Below, piece after piece: positions 24,710-34,189 of a DNA stretch of 64,000 nt. This stretch comes from Oceanidesulfovibrio marinus (GTDB lineage: Bacteria; Desulfobacterota; Desulfovibrionia; Desulfovibrionales; Desulfovibrionaceae). The translations under genes and the position numbers were made by a program. The stretch covers positions 4,681,322 through 4,745,321 of the forward strand of contig NZ_CP039543.1 of assembly GCF_013085545.1 (NCBI RefSeq). The letters run 5' to 3'. Below the pieces are notes generated by a model. It was given only the letters and a program-made list of their open reading frames with translations. It did no database searches and was not told the DNA's origin. The first letter of the stretch is position 1; every line of letters starts with the position of its first letter.

Positions 24710-25488
24710 CCATGCTGGAGGTCCGCGGCGTTACGCTCACATTCCGGGGCATCGCAGCCCTGCTCAATGTCGGCTTTTCCGTGCAGGCGGGCGAAATCTG
24801 CTCGCTCATCGGTCCCAACGGCGCCGGCAAGACCTCCATGCTCAACTGCATCTCCGGCCGGTACACCCCGGACGAGGGCGCCATCAGCCTGGACGGCAGG
24901 ACGCTGCTGTCCATGAAGCCATCCAGGCGCACCACGCTGGGGCTCTCGCGCACTTTCCAGAACATCGCGTTGTTCCGCGGCCTGTCCGTGCTGGACAACC
25001 TCATGGTGGGCCGCCACAGCCGCATGGGCTACGGCCTGCTCGCTTCCTGTTTCTACTGGGGCAAAGCCAGAAAGCGCGAGGACGTCCACCGCCGCCGGGT
25101 GGAGGAGGTCATCGACTTTCTGGGCCTCTCGCCGTACCGGCACCAGCCCGCGGGCCGGCTGCCCTACGGCGTGCAGAAACGGGTGGAGCTTGGCCGCGCC
25201 CTGGCCGCGGAGCCGCGCCTGATCCTGCTGGACGAGCCCATGGCCGGCATGAACCTGGAGGAGACCGAGGACATGGCGCGCTACATCCTGGACATCAACG
25301 AGGAGTGGGGCGCCACGGTGCTGCTGGTGGAGCACGACATGGGCGTGGTTATGGACATCTCGGACTCGGTGGTGGTGCTGGACTTCGGCAGCGTACTGGC
25401 CGAGGGGCGGCCGGACGAGGTGCAGCAGAATCCGGACGTGGTCGCGGCCTATCTGGGCAGCGAGGACGCCACGTTTCTGGGGCGGTGA
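24706..25488 (+). CDS. livG: Liv-type ABC transporter ATP-binding protein LivG
   Basis: An ABC ATPase of 260 residues. Walker A is GPNGAGKT, the Q-loop is SRTFQNIALF, the signature is the divergent LPYGVQKRVELGRAL, Walker B is LILLDEPMAGMN, and the switch His lies in VEHDMGV. It groups with LivG of branched-chain amino acid importers. The signature (PYGVQ in place of LSGGQ) is common in LivG. The ATG at 24706 overlaps the upstream stop; ATGs 12 bases earlier and 6 bases later are also possible. It works with LivF, LivH, LivM and LivK encoded downstream. Confidence 0.9.
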   Translation: MTMLEVRGVTLTFRGIAALLNVGFSVQAGEICSLIGPNGAGKTSMLNCISGRYTPDEGAISLDGRTLLSMKPSRRTTLGLSRTFQNIALFRGLSVLDNLMVGRHSRMGYGLLASCFYWGKARKREDVHRRRVEEVIDFLGLSPYRHQPAGRLPYGVQKRVELGRALAAEPRLILLDEPMAGMNLEETEDMARYILDINEEWGATVLLVEHDMGVVMDISDSVVVLDFGSVLAEGRPDEVQQNPDVVAAYLGSEDATFLGR

Positions 25489-25499
25489 GGAGCCGGACG

Positions 25500-27422
25500 G
25501 TGGAGAACGCGACAGGCTACGCGACGAACTATGCCACCACGCTGCCGGCGCTGCTGGCCGGGAACGCGCGCTCGCGCGCCAACCGCACGGCCATGCGCGA
25601 GAAGGAGTGGGGCGTGTGGCAGAAGCGGAGCTGGCGCGAGTACGCCCTGGCCGTGGCGGAATTCGCCGCTGGTTTGGAAGTGCTGGGCCTGGGCCGCGGG
25701 GACATCGTCATCCTCATCGGCGACAACCGGCCGGAGTGGCTCATCGCCGAGCTGGCCATCCAGTGCCTGGGCGGCATTGCCCTGGGCCTGTATCAGGACG
25801 CGCCGGCCGACGAGGTCGCCTACATCTTTGAGCTCTCGGAAGCGCGGCTGGTGGTGGCCGAGGACCAGGAGCAGGTGGACAAGATGCTGGAGATCCGCGA
25901 GAGCGTTCCGGCGTTGCAGCACGTGGTCTACCACGATCCCAAGGGGCTGGCTTCCTACCAGACGGCCGGGCTGCAGCCTTTCGAGGCCATCCGCGAGAGC
26001 GGCCGCCAGGGCAGGGCGGACGAGGCCCTGCTGGGCGAGCTGGACGAGCGCATCGCGGCGATTGCGCCGGACGACGCCTGCCTCATCGCCACCACCTCCG
26101 GCACCACGGGCCGGCCCAAGCTGGCCGTGCTCTCGCACAAGAATCTGCTGGCCATGGCGCACAACCTGGGCCTGGCCGATTCCAAGCACGAATCCGACGA
26201 GTTCGTCTCCTTTCTTCCCCTGGCCTGGATGGGCGAGCAGATGATGGCCGTGGCCTCGGCCCTGCTCTTTGGCTTTGCCGTGAACTTCCCGGAGGAGCCG
26301 GACACCGTGCAGAACGACATCCGGGAGATCGGACCGCACCTCATCTTCTCGCCGCCGCGCGTGTGGGAGAATATGGCCGCCTCGGTGCGGGTGAAGATCA
26401 TGGAGACCACACGGTTCAAGCGCTTTCTCTATGAGAAGCTCTTCCCGGTGGGCCTGAGGATGGCGGATACGCGCTTCCAGGGCCGGGAGCCCTCGGCCGG
26501 GCTCAGGCTGCAGTACTTCCTGGCCACGCGCCTGCTCTTCAACCCGCTCAAGGACAGGCTGGGGTTCTCGCGCGTGCGCTCGGCCTCCACTGGCGGCGCC
26601 GCCCTGGGGCCGGACACCTTCCGCTTCTTCCACGCCCTGGGCGTGAACCTCAAGCAGATCTACGGCCAGACCGAGATTGCGGGCATCTCCTGCATCCATC
26701 GGGACGGCAGCATCGATTTCGATTCCGTGGGCGCGCCCATTGCGGAGACCGAGATACGCATAGCCGAGGACGGCGAGATCCTCTCGCGCAGCCCGGCCGT
26801 GTTCCTGGGCTACTACCGCAACGAGGAGGCCACGGCCGAAACCATCAACGAGGGCTGGCTGCACTCCGGCGACGCCGGCTACTTCGACGATGCGAACCGC
26901 CTCGTGGTCATCGACCGGCTCAAAGACGTGATGCGGCTGGCCGGCGGCACGCAGTTCTCCCCGCAGTTTCTGGAGAACAAGCTCAAGTTCTCGCCGTACG
27001 TGAAGGAGGCCGTGGTTCTGGGCCGGGACCGCGACTTTGTGGCGGCCATCGTCTGCATCGACGCGGACATCGTTGGTCGCTGGGCCGAGTCCAGGCTCGT
27101 CACCTACACAACATATCAGGACCTTTCGGCCAAGGATGTGGTATACAAGCTGATCCGCGAGGAAATACGGGAGATCAACGAGACGCTCCCGGAACCGACG
27201 CGCATCAGGCGATTCGCTTTGCTCTACAAGGAGCTGGACGCGGACGACGGCGAGCTGACCCGCACGCGCAAGGTGCGGCGCAGCACCGTCTGGGAGCGTT
27301 ACAAGGGCCTTGTGGAGGAGCTGTACACCACGGCCGGCGAGGTGAACCTGGAGGTGCAGATCCAGTATCAGGATGGAAGCCTCCGCGAGATGCGCGGCGC
27401 AATCCGATTACAGGACGTATAG
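25500..27422 (+). CDS. AMP-forming long-chain acyl-CoA synthetase/ligase inside the Liv-type operon
   Basis: A 640-residue ANL-superfamily enzyme that would activate a carboxylic acid with ATP and CoA. Core motifs are TTSGTTGRPK (P-loop-like A3), FLPLAWMGEQ, STGGAALGPD, YGQTEIAG (A5), WLHSGDAGYF (A7), and DRLKDVMRLAGGTQFSP (A8). The catalytic Lys near the end is plausible in TRTRKVRR. The GTG at 25500 is chosen from a GAGGAG ribosome-binding site 7-8 bases upstream. It sits between livG and livH, so the transporter may import an organic or aromatic/fatty acid that is trapped as a CoA thioester instead of (or besides) branched-chain amino acids. This is inferred from context. Confidence 0.88.
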   Translation: MENATGYATNYATTLPALLAGNARSRANRTAMREKEWGVWQKRSWREYALAVAEFAAGLEVLGLGRGDIVILIGDNRPEWLIAELAIQCLGGIALGLYQDAPADEVAYIFELSEARLVVAEDQEQVDKMLEIRESVPALQHVVYHDPKGLASYQTAGLQPFEAIRESGRQGRADEALLGELDERIAAIAPDDACLIATTSGTTGRPKLAVLSHKNLLAMAHNLGLADSKHESDEFVSFLPLAWMGEQMMAVASALLFGFAVNFPEEPDTVQNDIREIGPHLIFSPPRVWENMAASVRVKIMETTRFKRFLYEKLFPVGLRMADTRFQGREPSAGLRLQYFLATRLLFNPLKDRLGFSRVRSASTGGAALGPDTFRFFHALGVNLKQIYGQTEIAGISCIHRDGSIDFDSVGAPIAETEIRIAEDGEILSRSPAVFLGYYRNEEATAETINEGWLHSGDAGYFDDANRLVVIDRLKDVMRLAGGTQFSPQFLENKLKFSPYVKEAVVLGRDRDFVAAIVCIDADIVGRWAESRLVTYTTYQDLSAKDVVYKLIREEIREINETLPEPTRIRRFALLYKELDADDGELTRTRKVRRSTVWERYKGLVEELYTTAGEVNLEVQIQYQDGSLREMRGAIRLQDV

Positions 27423-27434
27423 GAGAGAGACGCC

Positions 27435-27701
27435 ATGAACCGCACCAGGCTTTTCATTCTCGGCATCATCGTGGCCGTCGTGGGATTCGGCGGCATGTGG
27501 TGGGGCCAGAACTATATCGAAACCCATCCAGGCGTCGTGATAGGCGACGCGGTGATGGGCATCTTCAACGTACAGCAGGAGCTGCCCATCGAGGCGCGGG
27601 CGGCCCTGTTCTTCAAGGACTCGGGCCTGGTCATCGGCATCGTGGGCCTGGTCATCGCGGCGGTGGCTTTCGTGCTCAAGGGCCGCAAAGGCCACCTGTA
27701 G
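27435..27701 (+). CDS. Small two-TM membrane protein, copy 1
   Basis: 88 residues: one TM helix at about 6-25, an outside loop, and a second helix at about 65-82 ending in KGRKGHL. It shares the pattern LP-EA-A---FK--GL----GL and a terminal KGR with the next gene, so the two appear to be paralogues. A known family is not recognised. It lies 12 bases after the acyl-CoA ligase stop and must be co-transcribed with the transporter genes. Possible roles are an accessory transporter subunit or a membrane anchor for the ligase; the sequence does not show which. Confidence 0.7.
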   Translation: MNRTRLFILGIIVAVVGFGGMWWGQNYIETHPGVVIGDAVMGIFNVQQELPIEARAALFFKDSGLVIGIVGLVIAAVAFVLKGRKGHL

Positions 27702-27714
27702 CCGCACTCGGAGC

Positions 27715-27996
27715 ATGGTGAAAAAAGGCATGGCAAAGAAAGGACGCAAAAAGACGCGATACGTGCGCTGGGGGCTCACGGCGGCCGCCGTAGGGCTCAT
27801 CGGCTGGCAGATGGCCGAGGTGTACCTGCAGCGCTACGCCGCCAAGGCCGCGGCGCTGGAGCTGGTGAGCTTTTTCGGCGCCGTGGGCCAGCTGCCGCCG
27901 GAGGCGCAGGCCCTGTGGCTGTTCAAGAGCACGGGGCTGGCCGTGACGCTGGGCGGGCTCGCCCTGGCCGGCTGGGGGCTGATCAAGGGTCGCTAG
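27715..27996 (+). CDS. Small two-TM membrane protein, copy 2
   Basis: 93 residues with a very basic N-terminus (KKGMAKKGRKKTRYVRW), one TM helix at about 20-36 and a second at about 70-88 ending in LIKGR. The segment QLPPEAQALWLFKSTGLA parallels ELPIEARAALFFKDSGLV of copy 1, pointing to tandem duplication. The start may be the ATG at 27715 or the in-frame ATG 15 bases on. Function unknown. A 285-base gap with no recognisable feature separates it from livH. Confidence 0.7.
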   Translation: MVKKGMAKKGRKKTRYVRWGLTAAAVGLIGWQMAEVYLQRYAAKAAALELVSFFGAVGQLPPEAQALWLFKSTGLAVTLGGLALAGWGLIKGR

Positions 27997-28281
27997 GGCC
28001 GCCGGGCCAGCCGGAAACGACTGGCAGCCTCAGGCTGCCGCAACATCAGTCGTGCAAACAACGCCGCGGCCGCCGGTCGCGACGCATATATCTCGGGACA
28101 GAACATAACCCGTGCGGAAGGACCGCATGGGAGGGGCGATGAGGACCTGCCCGCCACGAAGCGCTGAGGCGTGCTCTTTGCCCCTACGCAATCGGCGCAA
28201 CCGGCAGGCGCATCTCCGCCCGCGCCGGCAACGGCAGGGGACCATCCGGCAACCGACAACCGGCAGTCTGGGGAGACCGCA

Positions 28282-29169
28282 GTGGAATACTATCTCCAAC
28301 TGATCATCAACGGCCTCGTGGTCGGCTCCATCTACTCCCTGGTGGCCCTGGGGTTCGTCATTATCTACAAGGCCACCAAGGTGGTGAACTTCGCCCAGGG
28401 CGAGCTGGTCATGGTGGGCGCGTACGTCTGCTTCGCGCTCACGGTGCAGTTCCACATCCCGTTCCTGGCCGCCTTCCTGCTCACCCTGGCCTTTTCCGTG
28501 GTCTTCGGCCTGGCTATCGAGCGCGCCATCCTGCGGCCCATGGTGGGCGAGCCCATCATCAGCGTAATCATGATCACCGTAGGCCTCTCCACCGTGCTCA
28601 AGTCGCTGGTGCAGCTCTTCTGGGGCACGCAGATTCGCGTCTACCCGCAGGTGTTGCCGCAGCAGCCGGTGTTCATCGCCGGCCTGCCTGTCTCGCCGGT
28701 GTACATCGCGGCCTTTGTGCTGGCCCTGGTGCTGTTCGGCGTGTTCTCGCTGTTCTTCAAGTACACGCGCTACGGCGTTGCCATGCGCGCCACGGCCTTT
28801 GACCAGACCGCGGCCGCTTCCATGGGTATCGGCATCAAGAACATTTTCGCCCTGTCGTGGTGCATCGCCGCGGTGGTCAGCTCCATCGGAGGCGTCATCC
28901 TGGGCAACATCAACGGCATCAACTCCCAGCTTGGCCACCTGGGGCTCAAGGTCTTTCCGGCCGTCATTCTGGGCGGGCTGGACAGCCTGCTGGGCGCGGC
29001 CGTGGGCGGCGTGGTGATAGGCGTTCTGGAAAACGTGCTGGGCGGCGCGGCCAAGGAGTGGTTGAACCTCGGCGGCTTCAAGGAGGTCGCGGCGTTCATC
29101 GTGCTGGTGGTCATCCTGATGGTCCGGCCGTACGGCCTGTTCGGCACGCACGAGATCGAGCGGGTGTGA
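28282..29169 (+). CDS. livH: Liv-type ABC transporter permease LivH
   Basis: A permease of 295 residues with about eight hydrophobic helices. The start is the GTG at 28282 (GGGGAG 7 bases upstream), giving VEYYLQLIINGLVVGSIYSL, a typical LivH N-terminus. The longer open frame upstream has a Pro/Ala-rich non-family sequence. Conserved features are NFAQGELVMVGAY near residue 40, FKYTRYGVAMRATAFD near 160, and VILGGLDSLLGA near 240. It pairs with LivM. Confidence 0.92.
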   Translation: MEYYLQLIINGLVVGSIYSLVALGFVIIYKATKVVNFAQGELVMVGAYVCFALTVQFHIPFLAAFLLTLAFSVVFGLAIERAILRPMVGEPIISVIMITVGLSTVLKSLVQLFWGTQIRVYPQVLPQQPVFIAGLPVSPVYIAAFVLALVLFGVFSLFFKYTRYGVAMRATAFDQTAAASMGIGIKNIFALSWCIAAVVSSIGGVILGNINGINSQLGHLGLKVFPAVILGGLDSLLGAAVGGVVIGVLENVLGGAAKEWLNLGGFKEVAAFIVLVVILMVRPYGLFGTHEIERV

Positions 29170-29170
29170 C

Positions 29171-30217
29171 ATGCAGACAAAGTGCGGAGTCTTTTTCGAG
29201 AGCTACCGAGAGGAGGCACGGCTTCTGGTGGGCGGCTTCCAGAAGACGCGGTTCGCCGCGTTCCTCCTGGTGCTGCTGGCAAGCCCGTGGTTCCTGAACA
29301 ACTACCACGTCTCGGTGCTCATCCTCATCAACATCGCGGTCATCGCCGCGGTCTCCCTGAACATCCTCACCGGCGCGTGCGGGCAGATATCCCTGGGCCA
29401 CGGCGCTTTTGTGGGTGTGGGCGCATACGCCGCCGCGTACTTCAGCTTCCAGGGCGTGCCGTTTTTACCGGGGCTGCTGCTGGCCGGAATCGTGGCCGCC
29501 GTGGCTGGCGCGTGCTTCGGCATCCCCTCGCTCAGGCTCAAGGGCATCTACCTGGCCATCTCCACGTTGGCTGCGCAGCTCATCCTGGAATACGTCTTTC
29601 TGCACTGGGAGGCGGTTACGGGCGGCTCCAACGGCATGCCCGTGGACTCCCCATCCGTGCTGGGCTTTGTCTTCGATACCGACCGCTCCATGTTCTACCT
29701 TACGCTGATTTTTGCGGTCCTGGCGGTGCTGGCGGCATCCAATGTGATGCGCACGCGCTTCGGCCGGGCCTTCGTGGCCATCCGCGACCATCACCTCTCG
29801 GCCGAGATCGTGGGCGTGGACCTCTTCCGCTACAAGCTCGTGGCCTTTGCACTGTCCTCCTTCATGGCTGGCGTGGCCGGGGCGCTGTGGGCCCACTACA
29901 CCATGTACATCACGCCGGAGCCCTTCGGCATCACACTGTCCATCTCCTATCTCGCCATGATCATCATCGGCGGGCTGGGCTCGGTGCAGGGCGCGGTGTT
30001 CGGCGCGATCTTCATCACCATTCTGCCGGAGGCGCTGGGCTATCTGGCGGACGGGCTGTCCGGGGCCTTCCCGGAGGTGAGCAGCTACCTGCTCGCGGCA
30101 AAGGAAGGCGTGTTCGGCCTGGTGCTCGTGCTCTTTCTGATCTTCGAGCCCGAGGGCCTGAACCACCGCTGGCGGCTCTTCAAGGCGTACTGGAAACTGT
30201 ATCCCTTTGCGCACTGA
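29171..30217 (+). CDS. livM: Liv-type ABC transporter permease LivM
   Basis: A permease of 348 residues, starting one base after the livH stop. Family landmarks are NILTGACGQISLGHGAF near residue 65, LRLKGIYLAISTLA near 115, FGRAFVAIRDHHLSAEIVG near 195, and IIIGGLGSVQGAVFGA near 270. About ten hydrophobic helices are present. The first ~30 residues are hydrophilic and somewhat longer than usual. It forms the heteromeric channel with LivH. Confidence 0.92.
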   Translation: MQTKCGVFFESYREEARLLVGGFQKTRFAAFLLVLLASPWFLNNYHVSVLILINIAVIAAVSLNILTGACGQISLGHGAFVGVGAYAAAYFSFQGVPFLPGLLLAGIVAAVAGACFGIPSLRLKGIYLAISTLAAQLILEYVFLHWEAVTGGSNGMPVDSPSVLGFVFDTDRSMFYLTLIFAVLAVLAASNVMRTRFGRAFVAIRDHHLSAEIVGVDLFRYKLVAFALSSFMAGVAGALWAHYTMYITPEPFGITLSISYLAMIIIGGLGSVQGAVFGAIFITILPEALGYLADGLSGAFPEVSSYLLAAKEGVFGLVLVLFLIFEPEGLNHRWRLFKAYWKLYPFAH

Positions 30218-30252
30218 TGCGCATAAAAGATTTTAACCAAAGGGGGTTACGC

Positions 30253-31461
30253 ATGCATTCGACAACCATCAGCAGACCGACGGACGTTTTGCAACGCGCC
30301 ATCCTCACCGCCGCGCTCGTGGCCCTCGCACTGTTTCTGGGCGCGGCCACAGCCCACGGCGAAACCGTGGTCAAGATCGGCGTCATCTCCGATCTGTCCG
30401 GCCCCACATCCACGGTGGGCGTGCCCTACGGCGAGGGCGTGATGGACGCGGTGAAGTATATCAACGAGTCCGGCTTCATCCCGGACGTGACCATCGACGC
30501 CATGCAGGTGGACTACGCCTACAATGTGCAGCAGGCGCTCTCGGCCTACAAGAAGTTCAAGAGCCAGGGCATGGTGGCGTTGCAGGGCTGGGGCTCCGGC
30601 GATACCGAGGCGCTGGTCAGCTTTGTGGCGCGCGACGAGATCCCGGTGATCTCGGCCTCGTACTCCGCGCACCTCACCGATCCGGAAAAAGCGCCGTACA
30701 ACTTCTTCGTGGCTGCGGACTACTCCACGCAGCTGCGCGGCGCGCTTAAGTATATCAAAGAAAACCTGGCCACAACCGACGCGCCCAAAATCGCCTTCAT
30801 CTACCCGGACAACCCGTACGGCCTCGCTCCCATCGCGGCGGGCAAGGAGTACGCCGAGGAGCTCGGCTTCGACATCGTGGGCGAGGAGAATGTGAGCCTC
30901 AAGGCCATGGACGCCACCACCCAACTGCTGGCCCTGCAAAAGGCGGAGCCCGAGTTCATCTGGATCGGCGGCACCACGCCCTCCACGGCAGTGATCATGA
31001 AGGACGCGGCAAAGCTGGGCATGAAGGCCACCTTCTTTACCGATATCTGGGGCGCGGACGAGAACATCTTCAAGCTCGCGCCCGAGGCCTCCACCGGCAA
31101 CATCAGCCTGCAGACCTCCGTGACCTATGACGACGACTCCGAAGGCAACACGCTCATCCGGAAGCTCACCAACGATCAGCACAAGATGGTTCACTACATC
31201 CGCGGTTTCGCCTCCATGTACGTCATGGCCGAGGCCATCCGCCGGGCGGCGGAGCAGGGCGACATCACCGGTCCGGCCATCAAGGATGCGCTGGAGAGCC
31301 TGCGCGACTTCGATCCCCTGGGCCTTACCCCGCCCATCAGCTTCTTCCCGGACGACCACCGGCCGAACATGGCGGTCACGCTGTACCGCCTGGAGGACGG
31401 CAAGTTCGTCACCCTGGGCACCGAGACCCTGGAGCGCAAGAAGGAATGGCTGGGCAAGTAG
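30253..31461 (+). CDS. livK: Liv-type ABC transporter substrate-binding protein
   Basis: A 402-residue periplasmic binding protein with a signal peptide ending near GAATAHGET. The body starts VVKIGVISDLSGPTSTVGVPY, as in LivK/PBP-1 family proteins, and contains the hinge region IAFIYPDNPYG and later EFIWIGGTTPSTAVIMKDAA. Ribosome-binding site AGGGGG lies 7 bases before the ATG. The family now includes binders of aromatic acids, amides and short-chain acids as well as amino acids. With an acyl-CoA ligase in the operon, the ligand may be a carboxylic acid. Confidence 0.9.
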   Translation: MHSTTISRPTDVLQRAILTAALVALALFLGAATAHGETVVKIGVISDLSGPTSTVGVPYGEGVMDAVKYINESGFIPDVTIDAMQVDYAYNVQQALSAYKKFKSQGMVALQGWGSGDTEALVSFVARDEIPVISASYSAHLTDPEKAPYNFFVAADYSTQLRGALKYIKENLATTDAPKIAFIYPDNPYGLAPIAAGKEYAEELGFDIVGEENVSLKAMDATTQLLALQKAEPEFIWIGGTTPSTAVIMKDAAKLGMKATFFTDIWGADENIFKLAPEASTGNISLQTSVTYDDDSEGNTLIRKLTNDQHKMVHYIRGFASMYVMAEAIRRAAEQGDITGPAIKDALESLRDFDPLGLTPPISFFPDDHRPNMAVTLYRLEDGKFVTLGTETLERKKEWLGK

Positions 31462-31513
31462 CCTGGTTGATACGCGGTGGGGCGGTGGTATACGCCGCCC
31501 ACTCCGCGCCAAC

Positions 31514-31682
31514 ACAGGCTGTTGAAAAAGGCTTTTTTCGGAAAAGGATTATTCTGACAGGCTGCTCAAAAAACATGCTGGCAAGGCACAAAAATAGTTC
31601 AAGGACGACGCGTATAGAAAAATACGCGTGGGCTTGAACTATTTGAAGGAACGCAGCCAGCGTGGGAATTTGGGCAGCCTGT
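31514..31682. repeat. Hairpin-bearing repeat element with inverted ends, between livK and livF
   Basis: A 169-base segment bounded by ACAGGCTG (31514-31521) and its inverse CAGCCTGT (31675-31682). A second direct copy of ACAGGCTG lies at 31557-31564. Inside is a long hairpin at 31592-31644: 12-bp outer arms (AAATAGTTCAAG / CTTGAACTATTT) and 8-bp inner arms (ACGCGTAT / ATACGCGT) around AGAAAA. No coding region fits it. It resembles small non-autonomous repeats seen in many delta-type sulfate and metal reducers. The 13-mer at its left end also occurs at 13515. Confidence 0.65.
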
Positions 31683-31713
31683 AACCAACGCATCACAAGG
31701 ATTTGAGAAAACA

Positions 31714-32511
<798 letters not shown>

Positions 32512-32663
32512 AGGTTCCGGCAGGGCGGCCGATAGGACGAGAGCGTCAGGCAGACGCATCGCCGCGGCCGGCCGGCAGGGACGCATCGGGATAAAGTCGC
32601 GTAGCGTCCATTGCCGGACGCACCATGTGCAACGCTGTGACTCAAGGATCTTCTCGGAACGTT

Positions 32664-33650
32664 ATGGTGGATGACAACGACCTCAAGCCCGGTGGCGCTG
32701 GGAAAGAATCCGGCACACTCAAGGGCATCTACTCCACAAAGGAGAAGGCCACCCTCGGCGTGGGCATGACCAGCCGCGTCACCCACCGCAAGCGCTACTG
32801 GGCCGTGTGGGAACCGGAGCCCGGCGACGACGCCTTTCTCGTCCAGTCCCTCAACCAGAATCTCATTCCCACCGGCTCCAAGCGCCGGGTCACGGCCATG
32901 GAGTTCAAGGAGCGGTTCCGCCTGGAGCCCGACTTCTTCGTGGACGTCAACGCGGAGCACGTCCGCCATCTCTGGGAGCTGCAGAAGAAGGAGCCCGCAA
33001 AGGCGGAGCCGGAACCGGACCGCGGCGCGGAAGACAACCGCCGGACCATCTTCGACCGTGAGGACAGGCGTCGGCCCCCGCGTAAGGAAGAGCCCCCGCG
33101 TAAGATGGAGCCAGAGGAACCCCCGCGCAGAAAGGAACGCGAGGAGCCGGCCCGGAAAGAGCGGTTCGAGGAGCCTTTGCTGGAGGACATCGGCGAGCCG
33201 ACCCCCCAGCCCCTGACCCGGGACCAGATGCGCGCCATCGAGGCGGAGCGCAACGCCCGCGCCGGTTTCGGCCTGGGCATGAGCCACCTCAAGCGCGGCA
33301 ACATGGACAAGGCCCACGAGCTTCTCCGCCGCGTAGCTGTGGAGGAAGGCGACTACGTGCCCGAGCACAAGCACATGTTCAACGAGTTCGGGGTGGGCCT
33401 GCGCAAGAACCAGATGCTCGACCTCGCGCTGTTGCACATGCGCCGCGCCCTGTCCCTGGCGCCGCATGACGAGCACATCTACCACAACATGGCCCGGCTC
33501 TATTACGAGAAGGGTGACAAGGACATGGCCCGCAAGCATCTGGAAAAATCCCTGCAGATCAATCCGGACTTCAAGGAATCCAGGCAGTTTCTCGACTATC
33601 TCGACAAGCACCCGGCCCGGCGGAAGAAAAAGCTCCGCTTCAAGATCTGA
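32664..33650 (+). CDS. TPR-repeat protein with charged linker
   Basis: A 328-residue soluble protein. The N-terminal ~110 residues resemble a small conserved module (LKGIYSTKEKATLGVGMTSR...KRYWAVWEPEPGDDAF). A highly charged Pro/Glu/Arg linker with repeats such as RRPPRKEEPPRK follows (residues ~115-190). The C-terminal 140 residues hold at least three TPR-like helix pairs (GLGMSHLKRGNMDKAHELLRR, LDLALLHMRRALSLAP, ARLYYEKGDKDMARKHLEKS). An in-frame ATG at 32625 is the alternative start, without a better ribosome-binding site. The function is probably protein-protein scaffolding; the partner is unknown. Confidence 0.75.
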   Translation: MVDDNDLKPGGAGKESGTLKGIYSTKEKATLGVGMTSRVTHRKRYWAVWEPEPGDDAFLVQSLNQNLIPTGSKRRVTAMEFKERFRLEPDFFVDVNAEHVRHLWELQKKEPAKAEPEPDRGAEDNRRTIFDREDRRRPPRKEEPPRKMEPEEPPRRKEREEPARKERFEEPLLEDIGEPTPQPLTRDQMRAIEAERNARAGFGLGMSHLKRGNMDKAHELLRRVAVEEGDYVPEHKHMFNEFGVGLRKNQMLDLALLHMRRALSLAPHDEHIYHNMARLYYEKGDKDMARKHLEKSLQINPDFKESRQFLDYLDKHPARRKKKLRFKI

Positions 33651-33667
33651 CAGGAGGCCCGCTCCGC

Positions 33668-34156
33668 ATGCTCGACTACACCGCGATTGTGGATTCGCTG
33701 CAGAAAGCCTTTGCCGCCAAATGCATCGAGGCCCCCGAGATCGTGAACCATCCGGGCCTTTCCCTCGCCTTCAAGATCGATCCAGTCTACGCCGTGGGTC
33801 TTGCCCCGGCCTTCATTCGCAACATAGCGGAGTGGGCGCGCGTTGCGCCCAGCCAGGCCCACGAGGCCATGCTCCGCACCGGCAACCTGGTGAGCCGCAA
33901 GGACGGTTCCGGCAACCGCGAGAGCGAGCTGGACCTCATGCTCACCTGGCCCTCCGGCAGCCGGCGCATGAACGGCCGTATCCACGTTGCCTTCTTTCTG
34001 ACGGATTTTCTGGATCGCGCCCTGGCTCTGTACGCCAAGGCTGCGGCGCTGCCCCTTGCGGAGCTGCGCATCGCGGCTACGGAGCGGGAGCGGGTGGAGC
34101 AGTTCCTCCAGGGCAAGAGCCTGCCCCAGGGGCTGGCCTACCAGGCCACGTCCTGA
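33668..34156 (+). CDS. Conserved-looking soluble protein of unknown function
   Basis: 162 residues, no signal peptide or TM helix, not recognised. Composition suggests an alpha/beta fold: LDYTAIVDSLQKAFAAKCI, a Trp-containing EWARVAPSQAHEAM, and a strand-like RRMNGRIHVAFFLTDFLDRAL. It starts 17 bases after the TPR gene stop with a GGAGG ribosome-binding site, so the two are likely one operon. It could be a partner of the TPR protein. Confidence 0.65.
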   Translation: MLDYTAIVDSLQKAFAAKCIEAPEIVNHPGLSLAFKIDPVYAVGLAPAFIRNIAEWARVAPSQAHEAMLRTGNLVSRKDGSGNRESELDLMLTWPSGSRRMNGRIHVAFFLTDFLDRALALYAKAAALPLAELRIAATERERVEQFLQGKSLPQGLAYQATS

Positions 34157-34189
34157 GCGGGTCGGCGCACCGCCATCCTTTTCGAACAA

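Noticed and set aside
24645-27422. A single 925-residue protein spanning livG and the acyl-CoA ligase
   Set aside because: The first part is an out-of-frame reading of livG; the ligase starts at 25500 with a good ribosome-binding site.
30253-31461. Reading of the livK gene as a strictly branched-chain amino acid binder
   Set aside because: Family membership does not decide the ligand, and the operon holds an acyl-CoA ligase; left open.
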